From Uranotaenia lowii (lineage: Eukaryota > Arthropoda > Insecta > Diptera > Culicidae), in contig NC_073693.1 of NCBI RefSeq assembly GCF_029784155.1, forward strand, positions 226,191,094 through 226,255,093: a stretch of 64,000 bases of DNA, given 5' to 3'. A program made the translations under genes and the position numbers. This document shows, piece after piece, positions 55,037-64,000 of this stretch (position 1 is the first letter of the stretch; each line of letters begins with the position of its first letter). A model generated the notes under the pieces. It was not told the DNA's origin and searched no databases. It saw nothing but the letters and a program-made list of their open reading frames with translations.

Positions 55037-57080
55037 GCAGAATGTGTCACTCGCCCTGATTTTGAATATCCATCTATGACGCATTTTCGACTTCCATAGT
55101 TACCGCGTAAAATATGCTTTAATTCTATTGGTTCAACGATTCTAACGAAAAAAAAAATCCAAGACTAATGTAGGTAGTTAAGTTGTTGTTAAATACCATT
55201 TCTGATGCAGTCGTAAGCCAATAAGATGTCATCAAACAACCTTCAATAGTGGATGAGATATTCTAGCTTCTGCTCTTGTCATAGTTTAACATTCTCTGTA
55301 TGATTCTAAAACCATTTCCTGGTGCATTTAATTAAATGCGCAATTTTCTACTCGTATTATTCGAATCGTTAATTTTTGAAAACGATTAACTTTCAAATTT
55401 GGTACCTACCTACTAGTAGAACGAAAGAAGCTTTAGAAAACAGTTCTGCGGAGAGCTTTGCCATCGTTTGCTGCTGTTGCGTTGTTGATCACATATTGAG
55501 ATCCTGTAAATTAAAATAACATTGCAGGAACTAACCTGGGTATTGGAGCATATCTGGGTAAAATGCATGGTTTTGAAAGTCAGTTTTATCCGTAGTTCCA
55601 TGGCACACAATCATTACTGCCTCCGTCAGTCCTAAAAATTTCCATTATTTTCCATTATTCTCAGCTTGTTGCTGGTAGCCATCCGTTTTGAATATAGTAC
55701 CTACAAGATCCTAAAAACTAGAGATAAATCTAAAACACACTTCTTAGTAAAAGATTTATTAAAATTTACCTTTTTCTGAATTATGGATTGAATGGTTACG
55801 ATGTGATGTTCAAATTTGTGTTTGAATTCATCCGTAAGATATTATTGATCTTTATCAAAATCTGGCCAGTTATTGTAAATGTTTTATGAAACAATGCATT
55901 TTTTTTATGCTATACAACTTATTCTTTCCCAAAATAAGTAGGAATGATGCCGACACACGAATACAAAACTGCTGTCATTCTCATTTTCTCATATCAAGCG
56001 TAACATGTCTCAAGCGTTACAAGCGATGTTTTAGTCAAGACACCAACTCTACCTGCAACGCACTCTAGTGCCGTATTTGAGTTTTTTTTGCGTTTCCTAC
56101 ATATGATACCAAGAACAATTTCCTGACATTTTTACAGGTGGTAGCAATATAATTCATACAAGTGAATTAAGAAGCTAATCGATGAATCGATAAATGATTA
56201 AGTAAATGATAAAGAACGAATAGCGATCTTTTCCATCAGATCATCCAAATTTCAGAAGACATGAGCCACTTTATTACTTAGCAAAATGTCACAAATGTAA
56301 AATAAAATTCAAAATAAAATTGATACATTAGAAGTTAAATATAGTTGAAACTATTTGTAAAGATAATTAGAAATTGAAAAATATCTCCGGTTTATAAAGA
56401 CTAGAATCATAAAAATGCTCATAATTTTTTTTTTTTTTTTGGCGAAATGTTTTTTTTTGCATAATACTTTAAAATATCGCTGGTTGAACTCATCCGTGGC
56501 ACAACCCCTCTCATCATCCTGCCCCCTGGATGGCATTCAGTGAAGTTCAAATATCAGCATTCATTTTTTTTTAGCTCAGACACGATTTGTATGGTCAGCG
56601 CTCTCTGGTGATATTTTAAGAGTTTGCTTAGATAGCTTGTTATTAAAATGGAACCCATATTTTTCATCAGGTAGCTCAATGCAACCGCAAATATAATAAA
56701 ATAACACTACAAAAATAATAAAACAACTAAACAAAACAAATAATACTTCCCGTTGTCGTAATCATTCCAGTAGTACTCTGTTGACGACTTGGATGTTAAG
56801 ATTTTTGAACAATTTACCGTATTTCTGAAGAATTCGGATCCACTAATCGTGTCGATTCCTTCTGCTTGCTTCCGCAAATTTTATTTTAATTAACCTTCAC
56901 CAGAACTACGGATTCCAGTTTGTGACATTTCTTACTACGAACCGACAAACATCTTCACTGGATAAAACAATATTTCAATGCGATAGGTGAAACAAGAGAT
57001 AAGTGGTCTAACGGAGTGGAGGAAAATCCGATGCGACCCAAATAGCTTGGGCAACAATATCTCCTACCAACACACGCCAT
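55037..57080. other. Interior of the LTR element, no recognisable genes
   Basis: AT-rich to mixed sequence with short frames only. 56750-57080, next to the LTR that serves as the 5' LTR on the reverse strand, would be the leader region of the element. Confidence 0.45.
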
Positions 57081-57482
57081 TGTGGTAACTCGAAACTTCG
57101 ATTTCCTCGGTTCGCTTAAGCGCATCTTAGCGGACACAACCGACACAACTCTGTTCTCTGAAACTAGTTTATAGACTGACTCTCACAGAGAAGAAGCCTA
57201 ACTCAAAATCCTATATCGAGCTTTATATTTCACTATATGCGTGTTGATCGTTTGTCCGTTCACCAATACTTTTATCGATTGATGGATTTTCGCATAAGTG
57301 TTAAACATCAATACACTTACATTACACACAGAATTTATCAACGTAACATCATACAGTACACGATCAGAAATTAAACTCAAATTTGTACAATAAACGATCA
57401 ACCATCAAAACTCGTATATTCTTAAACACCCATTTTTATATTTGTTTAAGAAATTCTTTTATTCCTACACTACACTTCCACA
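57081..57482 (-). repeat. LTR (5' LTR of the reverse-strand element)
   Basis: 402 bp, TGTGGTAACTCG..ACTTCCACA, about 99% identical to 44230-44631. Confidence 0.9.
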
Positions 57483-57764
57483 GTGTCTAAGTGAACTAAC
57501 GTCTAAATGAAGTGAAATTTGGTATCCGAGAGTTTTTCTGGTCAGAGATGGTTTGTATAATAGCTTCGAGAATCTTACTTTGTATGGAAGGGGGGCTCCC
57601 ATACAAAATCAACTTGACATGGGACATAACTTGAACAATTTTATGACATTTTTCATGAAAATTGATTCACGAGCATGAAGAAGTTAAAGACGTGTAGATG
57701 AAAATAAACATTTTCCAACAATTTATAGAGCAAAAGCTAAACCGAAGTTTACCGGGTCAGCTAG
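57483..57764 (+). mobile_element. Right part of the small Helitron split by the LTR element
   Basis: It begins with the duplicated GTGTC and continues AAATTTGGTATCCGAGAG.., which aligns with the same phrase at 44055 in the neighbouring copy. It ends TTTACCGGGTCAGCTAG before T, a Helitron 3' end. Joined to 44171-44229 it would make an element of about 340 bp. Confidence 0.7.
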
Positions 57765-58033
57765 TTAATAATAATTTTCAAGGAATCTGCACTCGACATA
57801 ATTATTCAACTCGGAAAGCCTCGTTGGATAAATTCATGACTCGTGCAAAAAAAATCCACATTTTGCAACTCGATGCAATATAACTATTATGCAAACTCCG
57901 CACTGAAATGTTTGCTTTCTTCACGAAGTTTGGTTTTGAAAAGACCTGCTTTCCTACACAAAAAAAATGTCGAAAAGCAGTACTTTCAAAATTCGGTTTT
58001 TCAACACTTGTCAACTCGTGCCGAAAAAAAATA

Positions 58034-58965
58034 AGGCTATGGTCATTTAGAATCCGGGCAGTAACGTGTGTATTTTAAAAACTATTCATTTGATCGAAAA
58101 ACATTCTATGAAGGAAATGAAGGTGTTAATATGACATTTAATGTAAAAATTTAAAAAAACATATTTATCAATGATTTCAAGAAATACTCTAACTTTTTCA
58201 TAAAATCTCTTTTTTATCTTTGCACACTTTTTCAGTCATGTATTGATTTTTTTTTTACCACAGGAGCAAAACTTTTGCAAAATCATGATATTTTAAACAA
58301 ACTCACCTGGAAAAAGCAATTGGAACCTTTTCATGAGTAGGCATATCGAAGAATTTGATATCTTAAATTCGGTTTTCACAAAAAACACATCTGTCGTATT
58401 GCGTAAAAACCGGATGCACAGATTGCGATTATTGGAACTGATTATCATTAGTTATTTACTTGGTGTCAAATAGTCAGGCAACACTTTTTGCCTGCCGGAA
58501 ATGGATTCTTTGCATTATTTAAGGAGTCTTCATTCATTTTACCATATTTAAGATCAAGGGTTGCACTCCGATGGTTGGTTCGAACTTCGTATGGATCCTA
58601 GAGTGGCTCCTAATACTTCTTAACCATTTGGTCCGAAAAAGAAATCAGAAAAAATCAAAGTTCATGAGCTTTCAAGTCAACAATGAAGAATTTTCGAGGC
58701 GAAAAATGCTTGAAAGGAGCAAATTTGTGCAAAATTATTTTTACCATGTCTTTTTGCATCGTAAATATCTCAAACACACGTTAACGTAAAAATCTATCAA
58801 AAATAGGCTTTGTTTGTTTATTTGTCTGGGATTTTAACAAATCAAAAACAGGCAAGATAGTCCTTTTCATAACCAACACAACGCTACTGAAGTTTTACAT
58901 ATCCAAGCTCTAATAACGTAACTATCACCGAAATAAAGAGCATGGATACTAAATGACCATAGCCT
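58034..58965. mobile_element. 932-bp TA-flanked element with AGGCTATGGTCATTTAG ends
   Basis: AGGCTATGGTCATTTAG at 58034 and its complement CTAAATGACCATAGCCT ending at 58965, each next to TA (58032-58033 and 58966-58967). The interior frames (for example 58571-58789) show no transposase motif. Probably a MITE or a decayed Tc1-like element. Confidence 0.7.
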
Positions 58966-58967
58966 TA

Positions 58968-61900
58968 TATACTGTTTGCAGGTTGTTGCATGAATATTTT
59001 GCAACTCCACATTTTAATATCAGTTTTCCATAACGAACTATCGGTTTTATTGGTGAAATGTCATATTCTTTGGGAAAGAATATTAAAGAATTAAAAAAAA
59101 ACAGACGAATAGAAATGCATTTTTTTGGAGAAAATTTTGTTAAAGACTTGATGATAATATTTTAAATATCTGATTTTCTATGGACCGTAATTATCAATCC
59201 AAAAACAAGATTTTAAGTGCTCTCAAGCATGAATGAGTTTTAAGGTTTATTGCACGAGAGTAGCAAATAATACTGATTTTACATAAATAACTTTTTTTTT
59301 CATCGACTGATTGCGTTTTATGAATATTTTGCTAAAGCCCTAATTGGAAAAATATTTCACACGAAGGCTGCAACACGATTTAACTTTAAAAAAAAAAGTT
59401 ATGGCGGATCGCAGATTGTATTTTGGGCGCAAATTGTCGAATAACATGGAATAAGTACATTTCAAGCATTGTGTTTAAGGCGACAGTTTACGGCCAAAAT
59501 ACAATATTTGACGACAATAACTTTTTTGTTTTGTGTCCAAACGTATTGCAGTTTTCAGGTAAAACATTCGTCTCAATTAAGGCTTTAAAAGAAAGATTCA
59601 TAAAAAGCATTCAGTCAATGGAGCAATATGATATTTTTGAAAAAAACCAGTATCTTTTGCTTCTCTCGAGCAAAATACCTAAAAATCTCATTCACGCTTG
59701 AGACTCAGGCAACTCGCCCCTATGTTCATATTTTACTGAAATTTGGCATGAGACCTTCTGATAAGTAAATGATCAATTTCAGCTTGGAGCGAGTGAGATT
59801 TCACATGTTTTATTCTTCCTATATGAAGGTTAGTACACTGCAGTTAGCTTAATTATTCAAAAATGCAAATATAACTGTTTTAGTAAAATAACCATAACAT
59901 CTTCAATTTTTAACCGATTTTGATAAATAACCACTTGAAATCTTTTTGAATTGACATTTTTGGTCATAGAAATTCAGATATTTAAAATGTTTTTATGGAG
60001 TCTAAAACTGTCGATAAAACAAAATTTTCTCTGAAAAAACTGCATGTTTGATATAATCACAACTTCTCCAATTTTTATTATACCATTTATCGTAATCAAA
60101 AATGAAGTGATCGATATTTTTTAGATTATTTATTTAGATATTTTTTAGATATTTTAAATGAATGCTATGCAGTCCGGGATATTTAAATATAAGTACAAAA
60201 ACTGTTATACTGAGTTTTTATTTTTAATTCTTTTTTTTGGATTTGGCGTCACATTGCAAGTGATCTTTAGCTTACGTTGTTCAAAAATACTCATAACTTG
60301 TGTAATCAGACTTGGATTTATGTAAATTTTAGTAAATCCCGTCTTAAGGTGGGGTTGAGTTTCAGAGGGTATTTATTCAATGTCATTTAAACAAAGTATT
60401 AATGATTCAAATGCAGCTGTGCATAAAACGTTTATCAAAGCACCTACACCGAATTTGGCGATGCCACCAGAGGCAGAATGTATTTTTTTCCTAATATCGA
60501 ACAACATGCACGTAATTTGGCGCATACATCACGAACACGGTATCGATTTCGTCATACTTATATTTATAAGTGACGTATGAAAAATTCATATCTTCTCCGT
60601 CGTCGTTAACGTAACTTCCCCACAAGCGCTAACACCAGGAGGACCAATTCGACAAACATCATAATCATCATCAGCGGCATCAAATTCTTGGTGGAACCAA
60701 GCGAGATCGTGCCATTGGGTGCTTAATCGTATTGTTGCTCGATGGCACGAAATTTCCACCCAGAGCTATAACCCATATATTGATATACTTGCATACGTAC
60801 ATATATGACACCCAAACTGCCAGTATCTCTCAATTTTAGGTTGAAGGATGAATTTCCCAAAGACACCGAATACTGAACGAACGAACAACACTTTCGAACG
60901 ATGCGGTCTCAGTCAGGAAATGTTGTACCGTTCAAATACACAATATAAATTCCGATAGGAAGACGAAGGCAAGCTTTTGGGGAAACGTGTCGATTAAATT
61001 AGAATTTCACTGTTGATTTATTCTTTCCATTTTACAAATTTTTAATAAAAGGATTATACAGGAAAATTGAAATATAGGTGTTAGAAAGTTAGGGTTTTCA
61101 GATATTTTAAAATATAAAATTAGTGAGATTTCTTACCCCTATTTGATCAAGTGTAACTTAGGCTTAAAAAACTCCTTTAAGAAATTACCAATAAAATGAG
61201 CTAGCAGCAATTTTTTAACATTTTCTTCCAAAGTAATTGGAACGCTTATTTAAAAAGTATGCTTATTTAAAATGTAAGTCATTTAAATTACTTCAAAATT
61301 TTAATAATCAAGACACCTACTTAAAAAATGAATGCTTTCTTATACAGTTTTCAATAAATCAACACGCTCTCTATTTCAAATCGTTCCCAATATGAATCGA
61401 TGATGGATGTTTCGCGAGTGTGAACAATTTTTATGATTGGTACAATTTGAGCGATTCCGTTCCGCTTGCAATGGCACCAAGCGCCTTTTGGATCACTTTT
61501 CCGAACGTAATTTGTTGCCCATATTTCTGGGGAGATATTTCTCAATTCAAGAAAGAAAAAAAAACGATACACGAACGGTGCAGTGGTAAAACATTTGAAA
61601 AATTGCAGTGCGTTTTATTAAGTTATTTATCTTCTCGGAGAAGATGGAGCTTCCGAAGAAACTCCAATTCGATTTGCTGGAAATGAAGGCTTATAGTTAT
61701 TATGTGTTATGATGAATGTTTGGTTTTTTTCTCAATATGCTTATGTTGTGAATCTCGCTTGTAAAAGCAAAAAGTTGTAGCAGATTCCTTATTGAAGATT
61801 TATGAATACTAATTCAAATGATTAAGGGTTTCCACTTTTCCAGTTTCTCATTTCGATAATTTTTTTTTGATTTTTGTTTTGGAATCTCTTCTGTATCCAA

Positions 61901-62385
61901 ACCCTCCACCTAGTGAATCTAATTGCTAATTGAGAGTCTTTCGGAATGCAACTTCGGATCTTGAATTTCCCAATTGATGCTTAACGTTCATTGCAGCTCA
62001 CCCACAAACTAGCCGCCATTTGCAACTGGAAGGCAGCGGGTTGGAAAATTGTTTCTATCTTTCTTCGGCTACCTTCAAATTGTTTCTAGCAGGATTCATT
62101 GAAAGTAATGGCTGGCGATGGAAAAGAGCTTAATAGAGCACTTATCAATGAGAGCTTTCATCTCATCGTTCCCCCGAAAACAAATGAATGCTATTAAAAG
62201 ACATTCCGGTTTTCAATTGATGGTTAACAGAGCTGTGAAATTTTGAGCTCAAGCATTTTTTATTTTAGAAATATATTATTTTAATCAAATGAACGTTTGG
62301 CTTGTCCAAACAAAAAAGGAACCTTTTGTGTTCTGGATTCGTTTTCAGATAAGAAAAAAATCAGACATCTCTACTAGAGGTAATT
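58968..62385. other. No supported gene; GC-richer patches at 60590-60980 and 61930-62170
   Basis: Short frames only (up to 92 codons at 59423-59701) with no motif. The two less AT-rich patches could be host unique or regulatory sequence. No repeat termini seen. Confidence 0.45.
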
Positions 62386-62389
62386 AAAT

Positions 62390-62725
<336 letters not shown>

Positions 62726-62989
62726 TACTCTCTTAATCATTTCATTAACTTATCTCATCTTAATATAAATATTATTGTTTTTCGGCGCATCGATCTTATG
62801 ATTTCTAGAATCGTTGTTTCGATTGCTCCAACATTTATATGCTGTTTAGCATCTTCATCAGTAAATTATTCTTTGGTATTTTCCGGCCTTTTGTCCACTT
62901 TTTTCTTCCATCCACTCTACATTTTTGTACTTATTTAGATTTTTCTAGATCGAATTCGAAAAAAAAACAGAAATAACTGTCCGAATTTA

Positions 62990-63277
62990 GCATTTTGACC
63001 AGATTGACCAAATACAAAATTGATCAAATCGACAATATTGACAAAATTATCAACATCGAAACTAACGATAAAATTCATTCAATTAAAAAAATTGACAAAA
63101 TTGAAAAAACTGACAAAATTGACAAAATTAAAAAATCTGACAATATTGACAAAATGGAAACCATCGAAAAAATTTACAAGATTGATAAAATTGACAAAAC
63201 TGAAAAAATAACAAAATTGACAAATTTTCTAAATCTGATAAAATTGATAAAATTGACAAAACTGGCAAAATTGACAA
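62990..63277. repeat. 9-bp minisatellite (TTGACAAAA), diverged part
   Basis: Degenerate repeats of ATTGACAAA. Continuous with 63870-64000 before the MITE insertion. Confidence 0.9.
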
Positions 63278-63279
63278 TA

Positions 63280-63867
63280 CAGACCCCGTTCGATTTTGGT
63301 AACACGCCCGTACATTTTGTGTTGCCAAAATCGTATGTTGCCAAAATCCAACGGTTTTTTCTCTCAACATTTTTTTCAGTTATTTTTACAAAATAACTAT
63401 TATTATTATTAAAACCGTTGATTTTAGTAAATTTCGACCATTTATAGTTATTTTTTCCATCGCGTTGTTGATGTATTTTGTATTTTTCTTGTTTTATTTA
63501 TAATGTTCGTTTTCATATGTCATATTTGCTGTTTTTGTCATTCTTCATCATTTTTTAGTTTGTCATTTTCAGTCTTTTGTTTGAATTTGTTATTTAACTT
63601 TTGAAATTTTTCATCTTTTTGTCATTTTTGAGTACTTTACAAATTTAAAAAAAAACTTTTGTTTTTATTGTTGCATTTTATCACTATTTCAGAACACAAA
63701 AACATGTTAATGGTGTTTGTCTTAAATATACTGGTCCTGTTATTACGAAAACTAAAAGGTAATGTTGTTTCTAAAAACCGTTCGATTTTGGCACATGTGC
63801 CAAAATCGGAAGTTGCCGAAATCGAATGTTGCCAAAATCGAATGTTGCCAAAAACGAACGGGGTCTG
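63280..63867. mobile_element. 588-bp TA-flanked MITE inserted in the minisatellite
   Basis: CAGACCCCGTTCGATTTTGG at the left and its complement, with one mismatch, ending CGAACGGGGTCTG at the right, next to TA (63278-63279, 63868-63869). The internal box TTGCCAAAATCG or a variant recurs at about 63322, 63339, 63800, 63814, 63829 and 63845. No transposase. Confidence 0.85.
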
Positions 63868-63869
63868 TA

Positions 63870-64000
63870 CTAAAAAATTTACAAAATTGACAAAATTGCC
63901 AAAGTTGACAAAATTGACAAAATTGACAAAATTGACAAAATTGACAAAATTGACAAAATTGACAAAATTGACAAAATTGACAAAATTGACAATATTGACA
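63870..64000. repeat. 9-bp minisatellite (TTGACAAAA), homogeneous part
   Basis: About 12 nearly perfect copies running off the window end. Confidence 0.95.

Larger units (their letters stand above)
44230..57482 (-). mobile_element. 13.25-kb LTR-flanked element, probably non-autonomous
   Basis: Bounded by two 402-bp LTRs and a 5-bp duplication GTGTC. A purine-rich tract (reverse strand GAGAAAGGGGCGAA) lies just inside the 44230 LTR, placing the 3' end there and the element on the reverse strand. A primer-binding site inside the other LTR was not identified. The interior has no gag-pol of its own orientation. It holds a satellite array (44940-51905), a 45-bp tandem array, and nested hAT, MITE and copia insertions. 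Without the hAT and the copia fragment the element would still be about 6-7 kb. It resembles LARD-type elements, which are moved by enzymes supplied elsewhere. Confidence 0.8.

Noticed and set aside
55886..56068. 60-codon forward frame in the LTR element interior
   Set aside because: No gag or zinc-knuckle features and in the wrong orientation for the element.
62995..63396. 133-codon Ile/Asp/Lys-rich frame
   Set aside because: Translation of the 9-bp minisatellite; its period keeps the frame open by chance.

Overview
The window is AT-rich, gene-poor eukaryotic DNA that looks like repeat-packed intergenic or intronic sequence from a dipteran insect. A mosquito is the best guess, for two reasons. 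Two transposase relics have the DDxE spacing (37 residues) and wording of the ITmD37E group, which is known from mosquitoes, and the other repeats (Jockey-type LINEs, copia, Helitrons ending CTAG, TA- and 8-bp-duplicating MITEs, tRNA-derived SINEs) fit that setting. I found no host protein-coding gene I can defend, no rRNA and no functional tRNA. Almost every recognisable coding stretch is a dead transposon.

Layout. 0-6 kb: a diverged tandem repeat, a 5'-truncated ITmD37E-like relic, a unique GC-richer patch and a 749-bp TA-flanked MITE. 6-9.2 kb: a reverse-strand LINE reverse-transcriptase relic cut by a hAT-type MITE, a 690-bp foldback element, a tRNA-derived SINE and a 58-bp retroposed scrap. 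10.9-13.5 kb: a second LINE (reverse strand). 15.9-20.1 kb: old Tc1-like relics with an insertion, joined to a second ITmD37E-like relic. 20.1-24.8 kb: two more LINE copies of the same general type in opposite orientations with a Tc1 fragment between them. 26.7-28.2 kb: a 1.48-kb insertion between 24-bp direct repeats. 29.9-35.9 kb: two Helitrons lying end to end, the first carrying a MITE, the second split by a 1.7-kb near-perfect palindrome made of two inverted Tc1 halves. 38.1-39.7 kb: another old Tc1-like copy and a small foldback MITE. 44.0-57.8 kb: a set of nested insertions. A small Helitron holds a 13.25-kb LTR-flanked element (402-bp LTRs, 5-bp target duplication). That element contains a higher-order satellite, which is split by a 4.4-kb hAT element (8-bp target duplication), which itself carries a 399-bp hAT MITE. 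The same LTR element also holds a 5'-truncated copia with RT and RNase H. 58.0-64 kb: another TA-flanked element, a 300-bp ACTT microsatellite and a 9-bp minisatellite split by a 588-bp MITE.

The genes do not work together as a pathway. The relations here are of insertion order, and in several places target-site duplications let the empty site be read directly. The most unusual structures are the satellite inside a young LTR-flanked element, the palindromic Tc1 pair, the long foldback at 7310-8000, and three MITEs that repeat their own terminal motif internally. I have not seen an unknown enzymatic or defence system.
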